Source of the DNA: Fibrobacter succinogenes | GTDB lineage: Bacteria > Fibrobacterota > Fibrobacteria > Fibrobacterales > Fibrobacteraceae | DNA length: 64,000 nucleotides | Assembly (NCBI GenBank): GCA_902779055.1 | Contig: CACZAD010000007.1 | Span: 372,001-436,000 of the forward strand | Reading direction: 5' to 3' | Shown: positions 1 to 7,793 of the stretch, in pieces | Position numbering within the stretch: the stretch's first letter is position 1 | Layout of the letters: each line of letters starts with the position of its first letter | Notes under the pieces: generated by a model | Seen by the model: the letters and a program-made list of their open reading frames with translations, nothing else | Told to the model about the DNA's origin: nothing | Databases searched by the model: none | Position numbers and translations under genes: made by a program

Positions 1-2
1 AC

Positions 3-851
3 GCCACGTACCGTACTGCGGTTGCCTCCGAAAATACGGCATACAACCAGCCGCCGCATGTGGGATTCTTTATGCCGGACATGGTGAAGAAACTCAAACA
101 GCCGGATATTTACGTGGTCGGTGAAAATGTCGAAGTGCCGGTCGATACGACTCCGGTCGTGAACGATGGTTTGTCCATGCTTGATGCCTCTAAGCCGAAG
201 GATGGCGTTGGTTGGACAGAATCGACGAATGAAGGATTCCTCAAAAACGGTTACTTCAATTTTGATAACACTCTTTCAAGCTATGGCATTTGGGAAATCT
301 TCTCGAAGACCGAAGCAAAAACGACTCTTATAATCCGCTATGCTAATGGTGGAAATAGTGACCGTAGCATGGCTGTCTATATGAATGGCGCATCTGCAGG
401 TACGTTGAGTTTCCCGCCTACAGGCTGGACTACGTATAAAGAAGCGACTATTGACGTGAAACTGAAAGCTGGCGTCAATACGCTTAAGCTGACGTCGATG
501 ACAAGTGACGGTGGCCCGAATGTCGATATGTTCACGTTCGGAATTGACGGCGTAGAACTTTACGATGGAACGCAGGTTGTTGACAAGCCGGTATCGATTG
601 TTCCGCAGATGTTTATGCCGAACGTCTACAATCCGGTGACGGGAATTCTCAAGACTCGTGAAGCTGGGCTTGCTGAAATTTACGCTTACGATATGACGGG
701 TAAGCTCGTTGGCGGAATCTCCCGCAATGTGACTGCCGGAACGTCTAAGGTGATGTTTGACCGCGAAATGCTCCCGCGTGGTGCTTACATGATGGTTGTG
801 AAATTAAACGGTCGCGTGATTTCGAAGAGCTTGCGTAAGGCCGCAAAATAA
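3..851 (+). CDS. C-terminal part of secreted carbohydrate-active protein (binding-type module plus sorting-like tail), 5' end outside window
   Basis: The frame is open from the window edge, so the start and the catalytic part lie upstream; the GTG at 60 is only an internal codon. About 282 codons are visible. A roughly 130-residue beta-rich module starts with DASKPKDGVGW and contains RYANGG, PPTGW and TSDGGPNVD. The same module follows the esterase domains of the next two genes, which suggests a CBM35/CBM6-like polysaccharide-binding role. The last 75 residues (YAYDMTGKLV ... GAYMMVV ... ISKSLRKAAK) look like a C-terminal Ig-type sorting tail as used by type IX secretion. The catalytic activity cannot be told from here; the neighbours suggest pectin or rhamnogalacturonan degradation. 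Confidence 0.75.
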   Translation, partial: ATYRTAVASENTAYNQPPHVGFFMPDMVKKLKQPDIYVVGENVEVPVDTTPVVNDGLSMLDASKPKDGVGWTESTNEGFLKNGYFNFDNTLSSYGIWEIFSKTEAKTTLIIRYANGGNSDRSMAVYMNGASAGTLSFPPTGWTTYKEATIDVKLKAGVNTLKLTSMTSDGGPNVDMFTFGIDGVELYDGTQVVDKPVSIVPQMFMPNVYNPVTGILKTREAGLAEIYAYDMTGKLVGGISRNVTAGTSKVMFDREMLPRGAYMMVVKLNGRVISKSLRKAAK

Positions 852-910
852 CTTGTGTGCTTCCGGGAGTTGCTTTCGGAAGCTTTTGGAATTTTTTAAG
901 AGGTTTTCAA

Positions 911-2764
911 ATGGGTATGTTTTCTAAGGTTTGGCAGGGTGCTGTTGTAGCCTCGATGTTGGCGACTCCGCTTGCGATTGCGAAGGTTACAATTTATATG
1001 CTTGGCGATTCCACCATGCAGGACTGGGCTGATGGTTATTATCCCAAACAGGGCCAGGGCCAGGATTTTCATTACTGGTTCGATGTAAACAAGGCGGCAG
1101 TGGTGAACCGTGGACAGGGCGGTATGTCGCTTGGTGGCGGCGGTAAGGACAAAAAGGGTAACACCGCGGTCGGCTATTACGACATGTTCTTTAAGAAGGG
1201 CTGCTCCAATGGTGGTTGCATTGCGGACAAGTTGCAGGCTGGCGACTATGTCGTTGTCCAGTTCGGTATTAACGACGTGAACTACAGCACGGAAGACTTC
1301 TTTGCCTCCAACATGAAAAAGCTTGTGAGCGATGTCAGGGCGAAAGGCGCTTATCCGATTATCATGAGCCCGATTCGTCGCTTGTACTATGATTCTCCAA
1401 CGCAGATCCATAACAGCTATCGTGGCTACCCGGCTCTTAACCAGAGCCTTGCAACGGAATTGAACGTTCCGTTTATCGATATGAGCGAAATGGTCGCGAA
1501 CTACATGATTTCTGTGGGCGAACGCTATTCGGCACAGTTTATCTTCAACTATGCTACAAAATCTGAATATAGCAACTTGGGCAGTGACCAGACGGACCAG
1601 GTGCATTTACAGATGAACGGTGCGAATGCCTTTGGACGTATCATTACAGAACAGATGCGCGCCCACAAGGATCCGATTGTGAAAAAACTTGGCGACTACA
1701 TGGCGCCTATGTACCAGGTAGATGTCAAGGTGAGCCCGGAAGGCGCTGCCGAAGCGACTTCTCTTAGCGCTTACTACCCGAAGGGCATGACGGTTATGCT
1801 CAAGACCATTCCGAAGTCCGGCAAAAAGTTCTTGGGCTGGTATGACGGTAACGGCAACAAGGTCGGCGCCCCGAGCCGCTCCAATGTAAAGTCTCCGTAC
1901 ATCCACACGTTTGTCATGGGTTCTGCATCGACGCAGTTCACTGCAGTGTATGAAGGCGGTACCGCTCAGAAGTACACGGGCGATGGCAAGGCTTTGACCG
2001 CATTCCCGACAACGACCCCGAAGAGCCTTGACGATGTGACGTTTGAACCGTTCACGCCGATTGATGGCAGTGAAGAAACAGAAACCAAGGTGGATAAGGA
2101 TATCAAGAAATTCTTTGACGCAAGTAAGCCGGATACTGCAGGAATTGGCTGGACCCAAACGGAATGGACTGGCTATATTGGCGATGGCTATTTCAACTTG
2201 GATAACACGAACGTGTCGTTTGCAAGTTACAAGGTGAAGTTCCCCGGTGCAGGCTACGTGACGCTTGCTGTGCGTTACGCCAATGGCGGTTCTACAGACC
2301 GTATGTTCAATGCCTACCTTGATCACGACTACTATTTGAGCGCCCCTCCGACAGGTGGCTGGGACAAGTGGGATACCGCTTACGTTGTGATGGATGCGCC
2401 GCAGGGCGAAGCCGAACTCAAGTTTATGTCGGTGACTTCTGATGGTGCTCCGAACCTTGATGCGTTTGGCTTTAACCTAGATGGTGTTTGCCGTGTTGGT
2501 GTGGATTGCAAGGAAGAGATTCCGCCGACGTCCTTGCAGGGCGTTAAGGCCGTAGCTGGAGCAAGACTCCACGGCAATATGCTTTCGCTGACGGAACGTG
2601 CTGAAGTGAACGTGTTCGATATGAACGGAAGTCTCGTCGTGCGCAAGACAGTATCGGCGGGCGAGGTGGATTTGTCTACCCTTGTGCGTGCCAACGGCCT
2701 TTATCGTGTGACGGTCCGTCAAGGCAGTAAAAAGTTTGCCGCAACTTGGGCAAAGGTTAAATAG
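911..2764 (+). CDS. Secreted SGNH/GDSL acetylesterase, CE12-like (rhamnogalacturonan acetylesterase family)
   Basis: Predicted to remove acetyl groups from pectic polysaccharide outside the cell. ATG 911 has AAGAGG seven bases upstream and gives a signal peptide (about residues 1-24); a GTG at 857 would add 18 residues with no ribosome site. Block I is GDSTMQDW with Ser34 as nucleophile, GIND near residue 120 fits block III, and the DQVH segment near residue 230 supplies the Asp-His pair. Then come an InlB-like repeat segment (about 270-350, FLGWYDGNGN), a module of the type seen in the flanking proteins (about 400-530, RYANGG, TSDGAPNLD) and a C-terminal tail (VNVFDMNGSLV ... GLYRVTVRQG). 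The length of 617 residues exceeds single-domain CE12 enzymes because of these added modules. The exact substrate is inferred from context. Confidence 0.82.
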   Translation: MGMFSKVWQGAVVASMLATPLAIAKVTIYMLGDSTMQDWADGYYPKQGQGQDFHYWFDVNKAAVVNRGQGGMSLGGGGKDKKGNTAVGYYDMFFKKGCSNGGCIADKLQAGDYVVVQFGINDVNYSTEDFFASNMKKLVSDVRAKGAYPIIMSPIRRLYYDSPTQIHNSYRGYPALNQSLATELNVPFIDMSEMVANYMISVGERYSAQFIFNYATKSEYSNLGSDQTDQVHLQMNGANAFGRIITEQMRAHKDPIVKKLGDYMAPMYQVDVKVSPEGAAEATSLSAYYPKGMTVMLKTIPKSGKKFLGWYDGNGNKVGAPSRSNVKSPYIHTFVMGSASTQFTAVYEGGTAQKYTGDGKALTAFPTTTPKSLDDVTFEPFTPIDGSEETETKVDKDIKKFFDASKPDTAGIGWTQTEWTGYIGDGYFNLDNTNVSFASYKVKFPGAGYVTLAVRYANGGSTDRMFNAYLDHDYYLSAPPTGGWDKWDTAYVVMDAPQGEAELKFMSVTSDGAPNLDAFGFNLDGVCRVGVDCKEEIPPTSLQGVKAVAGARLHGNMLSLTERAEVNVFDMNGSLVVRKTVSAGEVDLSTLVRANGLYRVTVRQGSKKFAATWAKVK

Positions 2765-2879
2765 GTGCAAATTGTCATCCCCGCGTAGGTGGGGATCACC
2801 TTTCATAATACAAGAAGGAGATGCTCGACTGTCATCCCGGACTTGTTCCGGGACGGGCATGACAATAAAAGGATTTGCT

Positions 2880-4628
2880 ATGAATAAGTTTATAAAAATC
2901 TTTCTCGCTGCTGCCGTGTTTACGGGTGTTGCCGTGAGCGACTCGACGTCATTCTCGATTTACGTGGTGGGCGATTCCACGGTTCAGACGTACAAGGACA
3001 ATGTTTACCCACAGACGGGCTGGGGACAGGTCCTTGGCTACTTCTTTGATGCGTCGCGCGTGAACGTTCTCAATTACGCTATTGGTGGTCGCAGCTCCAG
3101 AACATTTATTGAAGAAGGCCGCTTGGACGAGGTCAAGGGAAAGCTCCAAAAGGGCGACTACCTCTTTGTGCAATTTGGCCATAATGACCGCGACTATTCA
3201 AAGGCCGCACGTTATGTGGAACCGTCGAAGTTCTCTGGATTCATCCAACAATATGTCGATGCTGGCAAGGGCAAGGGCGCCAATGTCGTTCTCGTCTCTC
3301 CGATGAACTTGAACGGTAGCCGCAACGTGTTCTCGACGGGCTCTAACAACTACGATGCCCGCGGCATGATGCAGACGGTTGCCAAGAACAACAAGATTCC
3401 GTTTGTCGATTTGAACATGAAGTCGTACAACACGTATAACAATACGTACAAAGGTATGGGCGATTATGTGACCCGCTATCTCTACAAAAAGCTGGAAAAG
3501 GGTGAATACCCGAATTTCCCTGATGGTGTGAACGATGGTACGACGCACTTCCAGGAAATGGGCTCGATGGGCCACGCCCAGATGATTTGTGAAGAGCTTG
3601 CAGATAATCTCAAGTCCAACACGAACCTCTCTGCCGATGCAAAGGCTGCGCTTACGACGCTTGTGTCTGCAATTAAGAAGCGTTATACAATCAAGGTCAA
3701 GACGAACCTCTCGAATTACAACGGCCTCATTACGCAGACGCAGTATTTCCCGGCGGGTTCCCCGATGACGCTCCGCGTGACGCCAAACGGCCAGACGTTT
3801 GAAAAGTGGGTCGATGATGACTGCAACGAAGTTTCGAAGAACATGATTTATTATGGCTTCAAGACGAAGGCCCGTGACATCACATACACGGCGATGTTCA
3901 AGGGCGGTGCCGCTTGCACGCCGATTTCTCATGCTTCGGAAGATTCTTACGAAGAAGGTCCTGGTGGCAGTTCGAGCAGTTCAAGCGGTGAAGTGGAAGT
4001 CAAGGACCTTGACGAAGCTCTGTGTTCGCTCAAGGCTGGTACGGATGCTTGGCCGTCTGTGATTGACATGGCGGAACCTGAATTTGGAGATGGCTGGACT
4101 GAAAAGAATCATGAAGGCTATACTGGCGGCGGTTTCTTCAATCTTGATAATTCTGCCTACAGCAAGGCCACGTACATGGTGACTTCGGACCAGTCTGCAG
4201 AAAAGGCCCGTGTGATGATCCGCTATTCGTTTTCGGGAAGCGCTAATCGCGATATGAAGGTTACGGTAGATAATGGCACCTACGATGTGACATTCAAGTC
4301 CACCGGAAGCTGGGACAAGTGGGATACGGTCTATATCGACAACGTCTGGGTGGATGCCTTGGACTTCAAAGTGATTTTACAGTCGGCGACGGCAGATGGC
4401 GGCCCGAATATCGACATGATTGCGTTTGATATGAAGGATGTTTATCGTACCGGTTGCAAGGCCGCTCGCGAAAATCAGCAGGGACCTGTTTCGATTGTTC
4501 CGACAAAACTTGCGACAAAGCCGCGAGCCAAAGGCGTCACTGTCAATGCGCTTGGCCAGAAAGTGCTAAATGTTCGCAACCAGTCGGATTTGCGAAACCT
4601 CCCCAAAGGCAACTACTTCCGCTATTAA
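2880..4628 (+). CDS. Secreted CE12-like rhamnogalacturonan acetylesterase, second copy
   Basis: ATG 2880 is followed by a signal peptide (about residues 1-20); the frame is open further upstream but that part runs through an intergenic repeat. SGNH blocks are clear: VGDSTVQTY with Ser33, GHND near 100-103, and DGTTHFQ near 219-225 carrying the catalytic Asp/His. This is closer to YesT/RhgT-type CE12 than the preceding gene. An InlB-like segment (about 265-340, FEKWVDDD), a Ser-rich linker (GGSSSSSSGE) and the shared module (about 395-530, GWDKWDTVY-like, TADGGPNID) follow. The tail starts normally (VNALGQKVLNV) but stops at GNYFRY, about a dozen residues shorter than the tails of its neighbours. 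582 residues. It probably works with gene 911-2764 on acetylated pectin. Confidence 0.85.
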   Translation: MNKFIKIFLAAAVFTGVAVSDSTSFSIYVVGDSTVQTYKDNVYPQTGWGQVLGYFFDASRVNVLNYAIGGRSSRTFIEEGRLDEVKGKLQKGDYLFVQFGHNDRDYSKAARYVEPSKFSGFIQQYVDAGKGKGANVVLVSPMNLNGSRNVFSTGSNNYDARGMMQTVAKNNKIPFVDLNMKSYNTYNNTYKGMGDYVTRYLYKKLEKGEYPNFPDGVNDGTTHFQEMGSMGHAQMICEELADNLKSNTNLSADAKAALTTLVSAIKKRYTIKVKTNLSNYNGLITQTQYFPAGSPMTLRVTPNGQTFEKWVDDDCNEVSKNMIYYGFKTKARDITYTAMFKGGAACTPISHASEDSYEEGPGGSSSSSSGEVEVKDLDEALCSLKAGTDAWPSVIDMAEPEFGDGWTEKNHEGYTGGGFFNLDNSAYSKATYMVTSDQSAEKARVMIRYSFSGSANRDMKVTVDNGTYDVTFKSTGSWDKWDTVYIDNVWVDALDFKVILQSATADGGPNIDMIAFDMKDVYRTGCKAARENQQGPVSIVPTKLATKPRAKGVTVNALGQKVLNVRNQSDLRNLPKGNYFRY

Positions 4629-4656
4629 AAAACGAAAATTTTAATTTTTGCCGAAA

Positions 4657-4698
4657 TTTACGTGAATATCTGAGAAAATTGTTTGATATTCACGTAAA
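4657..4698. repeat. Perfect 14-bp inverted repeat with TTTACGTGA core
   Basis: Arms at 4657-4670 (TTTACGTGAATATC) and 4685-4698 (its exact reverse complement) flank a 14-base AT-rich spacer. No T-run fitting a terminator follows immediately. A related imperfect pair lies at about 4845-4886, so this may be an operator or a structured 3' end of the esterase transcript. Confidence 0.7.
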
Positions 4699-4719
4699 AT
4701 TTTGATGTTGTATGTAGTT

Positions 4720-4746
4720 AAAATCCGCTTGAATGCGGATTTTTGC
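4720..4746 (+). terminator. Rho-independent terminator after second acetylesterase
   Basis: AAATCCGC (4721-4728) pairs with GCGGATTT (4735-4742) around a six-base loop and runs into a T-rich stretch. It is placed 92 bases after the acetylesterase stop codon. Confidence 0.75.
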
Positions 4747-4844
4747 TTTAAAATGAAAAATTTTGAGCTTTTAAAGCTTAAAACACTGTCTAAAAGGTGG
4801 CGAAAGATACTTTTTGCTGAATTTTTAATAAGTTTGTCTGAATT

Positions 4845-4886
4845 TTTACGTGAGAAAATCTGATAATTCGATATTTTTCACGTAAA
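4845..4886. repeat. Imperfect inverted repeat, second TTTTACGTGA pair
   Basis: The left arm TTTTTACGTGAGAAAATC ends at 4860 and the right arm GATATTTTTCACGTAAAAA runs from about 4870. The arms match with a few mismatches around a short spacer. The core is the same as in the perfect repeat about 190 bases upstream, giving four TTTACGTGA half-sites in 230 bases. Confidence 0.6.
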
Positions 4887-5007
4887 AAATGAACTTTTTT
4901 AGATTTTTAAAAAAAAATAACACATTTTTTTATAACATAATGTGGACATAAAATTTGCAAAACTGTGGACAATAATGTATATTACTATTAGTAACTCTTT
5001 CTAATAA

Positions 5008-5072
5008 AAGGAGATGTCCGATTAAATCGGGCATGACAATCACAAGTTCAGACCTCAAAGGGGCGAAGCCCC
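5008..5072. repeat. Intergenic palindromic repeat of the ...CGGGCATGACAA family
   Basis: AAGGAGATGTCCGAT pairs with ATCGGGCAT (arms 5014-5022 and 5026-5034, one G-T pair), then comes GACAA. The framing words AAGGAGATG and GGGCATGACAA are also found at 2816-2865. It is followed by a GGGGCGAAGCCCC hairpin and GACCTC; a GGGGCAAGCCCC hairpin with ACCTC recurs at 60467-60484. Confidence 0.65.
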
Positions 5073-5093
5073 GACCTCATAGTTTATAGCCTA

Positions 5094-6023
5094 ATGATCA
5101 ATATTTTTGAATATCTGAATTACCGCGAATTTTTGAAAGACGCCTACGAAGAGCGCCATGCAAGCGATTGGCGTTTTAGCCATCGTTTTATTGCCGAAAA
5201 AGCGGGCTTCGATTCATCGATGTTCAATAAGATCTTGCAGGGCAAGCGCAATTTGACCGACCGCATTGTCGAAGTTTTTGCGTCTATCTTTTGCAGTGAC
5301 GAACGCGAAAAAGCGTACTTTGCGAACATGGTGGCGTTCAACCAGGCAAAGACTCATTCCGAAAGCCGTCAGTATTTGGAAAAGCTCGTGGCGACAAAGG
5401 AATGCAAAGTTGAGGACTTGGCAAAAGATCAGTTTGAGTATTTTGACCATTGGTACCATGCCGTTGTCCGTGAACTTGTGACTTTTTACCCGTATGTGGG
5501 TGACGATGCCGCCTTGGGACTTATGGTGCGCCCGCCGATTTCGGCAAGCCAGGTGAAGTCTTCGATTGCTCTGCTAGAACGTCTCTCGATGATCAAGAAA
5601 AATGAGGAAACGGGATTCTACGAACAGACGCAGGGGCTTGTTTCGAGCGGCCTGGAATCTTACAATACTGCGGTAAACGCTTACATCCAGCAGAACCTGG
5701 ACGTGGCGCAGACGGCAATGGACCGCTTTGACCGCAGTGAACGCAACCTTTCGACGCTTGCGTTTGGCTGTGACGAAACGACCTATAACGAACTTGTCGA
5801 AATGGTTCGCAGGTTCCGTCGTGAAGTTTTGGCTAAGGTGCAGTCGTGCCAAAAGCCGAATCGTGTTTTCCAGTTGGGAATGCAGCTGTTCCCGCTTTCG
5901 GATCCGTATCCGCCACCGCAAAGGCGCGGCCGCAAACGTCGTATTCGCGGTGCCGAAATGCAGAATGCAAACGTGGATTCTCAAGACGAATCCGCCGAAG
6001 AAAAGGAGCGTGAACATGAATAA
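5094..6023 (+). CDS. TIGR02147 family protein, probable HTH regulator
   Basis: 309 residues starting MINIFEYLNYREFLKDAYEE, the typical opening of TIGR02147, a paralogous family known mainly from Fibrobacter succinogenes. Residues about 26-60 (SHRFIAEKAGF, SSMFNKILQGKRNL) read as an XRE-like helix-turn-helix; the middle (about 100-270) matches the DUF4423-like region of the family. The C-terminus is very basic (PPPQRRGRKRRIRG) and then acidic. Its end overlaps the start of the pectate lyase gene, so the two are translationally coupled, which suggests local control of pectin use. Function as a transcription regulator is inferred; no ligand or operator is known from sequence. Confidence 0.85.
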   Translation: MINIFEYLNYREFLKDAYEERHASDWRFSHRFIAEKAGFDSSMFNKILQGKRNLTDRIVEVFASIFCSDEREKAYFANMVAFNQAKTHSESRQYLEKLVATKECKVEDLAKDQFEYFDHWYHAVVRELVTFYPYVGDDAALGLMVRPPISASQVKSSIALLERLSMIKKNEETGFYEQTQGLVSSGLESYNTAVNAYIQQNLDVAQTAMDRFDRSERNLSTLAFGCDETTYNELVEMVRRFRREVLAKVQSCQKPNRVFQLGMQLFPLSDPYPPPQRRGRKRRIRGAEMQNANVDSQDESAEEKEREHE

Positions 6024-7710
6024 GTGGATTTGTGTTGCTCGTCCTCGACTTTCGCTATTGGCGGGCGTATGCCTTTTGATGCTTTTGGCGGCGTGCCACA
6101 ACGATAAGGTGGCTGGTGGAACAGAAGCGGAATCGACGATTGCCCTGTATATCCAGCTTGCGGATGGGAAGCCTGCTCCGATGTCGCGTGTCCGCATCTT
6201 GCCGGGGGATTACCTTTCTAGCGGCCCTACGGAAAATGCTTGGAACGAAACAAATGAGGATGGGCTGGTTTCGTTTGAAGTCCGCAACGGCCGCTATACC
6301 ATTGAAGCGCGTAACGTGAGTGAATCTAAGGCTTCGGGTGCTGTGCATTCTATAGCGCTTGATGCCAAGGCCGATTCCAAGGTTGATACCATCAAGTTGG
6401 GCGAACTAACGTCTATTGATGGCTATGTAGTCCTTGGTGAATCGCCTGTTATCCGCGTGGCGGGTCTTGACCGTTATGTCGTTCCCGATAGCACAGGACA
6501 TTTTGTCATTGATTCGCTTCCGTCGGGTCGTTTTGACGTGCAGATCGGTAATCCCGACGAAGTCCATTCGGCGTTAGTGCAGTCCAATGCTGGTGATACT
6601 TTATTTGTTGACGGCTCCGATGTTGCTTCGGACATCAAGGTCGTAAAGCCTGAAATCGCAACAGCAACAGAATATCCCGAGAGCGACTGGAGTGCTCATG
6701 AAGCCTTGCTCAAACAAATTCAAGGCTATGCAGTTGGAACGCTTGGTGCTACTGGAAAAACCGACAGCACGGGGAAAATTGAAAAGGCCGAAGGCGAAAT
6801 TTGCATTGTTACGACAACGGATGATTTGATTGACGTGGTGGATTCTTCAAAAGTGGATTCGCTTGGAAATTACGGGACGAAGGTTGTTTTGTCCCAGGGC
6901 TCTTTCCGTGAATGCGCCGAGAAGGATACTCCAGTCTGGATTCTTTTTGAAAAAGATGGTACGTATAATTTACGCTCTCCACTGCGAATAAAGTCTGATA
7001 AAACTGTGGATGGCCGTGGGCGCGATATTCGCATTACCGGTATGGGAATTTTGACAAATGAATCGTCCAATCTCATTTTTGAAAATTTGACTTTTACGGC
7101 GCCTGCGATAACAGCTCATGATACAACAAGCCGCCGCGCTCTCTCTATCCATAACCGCACACATCATGTCTGGGTGGACCATTGCACGTTCGAAGAATAT
7201 CCGTTAATTCTGGTGGATGTCAAGCGCGGTTCAAATGCGGTTACGCTCTCGTGGAATCGTTTTGAAAATGCGCAGTCTGGCATTTTATTTGGGCTGGAGC
7301 CGGACCTTTTCGTTGATTCAGCACAGACGTTGACTTTGCATCACAATTACTTCTCGAACTTGGAACTTCGAGGCGTGCTTGCGCGTCGTGGTAAAATTCA
7401 TGCCTATAACAATTTCATCTACGATGTGGGGGATGCTGGAATGGAATGTTCTGATTATGCGGCTTGCTACATCGAGGGCAATGTCTACAATAACGATGTG
7501 CCAGTTCGGGGATATCGCCTGAAAAACGAAGATGGCTCGCCGGATGAATTAACAAGAGGCTTTGCCTACGTGGTGGATAACTGGTATGGCCGGGATGGGG
7601 AAAACAGTCCGCAAGAGAAAAGCGTTCTAAAACCCGATTACCAGGCACGTGTTGAAAAATCTGGCGTTGAACTTGCCGTCCGTGTCAGGAATGAATCCGG
7701 TCCCCGGTAA
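6016..7710 (+). CDS. PL1-like pectate lyase lipoprotein
   Basis: ATG 6016 overlaps the regulator stop by eight bases and has AAGGAG at 6002-6007. A long upstream extension in the same frame is only shadow reading within the regulator. The signal peptide ends in a lipobox (LLMLLAAC), predicting outer-membrane anchoring. Residues about 30-200 are beta-rich Ig/CNA-like, and the lyase domain covers about 255-530. PL1 signatures are WVDHCTF (about 385), DVKRGSNAVTLSWN (about 403), and LELRGVLARRGKIHAYNN, matching VxxRxPxxRxGxxHxxxN with the Pro replaced by Val; the catalytic Arg is kept (near 452). Expected to cleave de-esterified pectin by beta-elimination, helped by the acetylesterases upstream. 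564 residues. Confidence 0.82.
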   Translation: MNKWICVARPRLSLLAGVCLLMLLAACHNDKVAGGTEAESTIALYIQLADGKPAPMSRVRILPGDYLSSGPTENAWNETNEDGLVSFEVRNGRYTIEARNVSESKASGAVHSIALDAKADSKVDTIKLGELTSIDGYVVLGESPVIRVAGLDRYVVPDSTGHFVIDSLPSGRFDVQIGNPDEVHSALVQSNAGDTLFVDGSDVASDIKVVKPEIATATEYPESDWSAHEALLKQIQGYAVGTLGATGKTDSTGKIEKAEGEICIVTTTDDLIDVVDSSKVDSLGNYGTKVVLSQGSFRECAEKDTPVWILFEKDGTYNLRSPLRIKSDKTVDGRGRDIRITGMGILTNESSNLIFENLTFTAPAITAHDTTSRRALSIHNRTHHVWVDHCTFEEYPLILVDVKRGSNAVTLSWNRFENAQSGILFGLEPDLFVDSAQTLTLHHNYFSNLELRGVLARRGKIHAYNNFIYDVGDAGMECSDYAACYIEGNVYNNDVPVRGYRLKNEDGSPDELTRGFAYVVDNWYGRDGENSPQEKSVLKPDYQARVEKSGVELAVRVRNESGPR

Positions 7711-7729
7711 AACTCCGCACGACTTCCTA

Positions 7730-7767
7730 CTTCCTACTTCTAACTTCCTACTAAAATTGCTATATTT
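7730..7767 (+). promoter_or_regulatory. TTCCTAC array and probable glyA promoter
   Basis: TTCCTAC is repeated in slightly varied form (7730-7752) and runs directly into CTAAAATTGCTATATTT; TATATT at 7761-7766 fits a -10 element 27 bases before the glyA start. The same array-plus-TATATT layout occurs before the genes at 18584 and 20809. Confidence 0.5.
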
Positions 7768-7793
7768 GGGACGCGAACTTTAAAGGAGCTATA

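Larger units (their letters stand above)
4747..5093. other. AT-rich intergenic region upstream of the TIGR02147 regulator
   Basis: No gene is visible. The stretch holds a second TTTTACGTGA inverted repeat (about 4845-4886), long A and T runs near 4910-4935, two GTGGACA words (near 4952 and 4976), and, just before the regulator, a GGAGATGTCCG...CGGGCATGACAA hairpin (5011-5038) followed by a GGGGC/GCCCC mini-hairpin (about 5060-5072). The regulator promoter probably lies here, but I cannot place it confidently. Confidence 0.55.

Noticed and set aside
5728..6015. N-terminal extension of the pectate lyase frame into the regulator gene
   Set aside because: The extension lies wholly inside the regulator, while ATG 6016 has a ribosome site and gives a proper lipoprotein signal peptide.
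7730..7752. TTCCTAC repeats as a CRISPR array
   Set aside because: Units are about 7 bases with no spacers.
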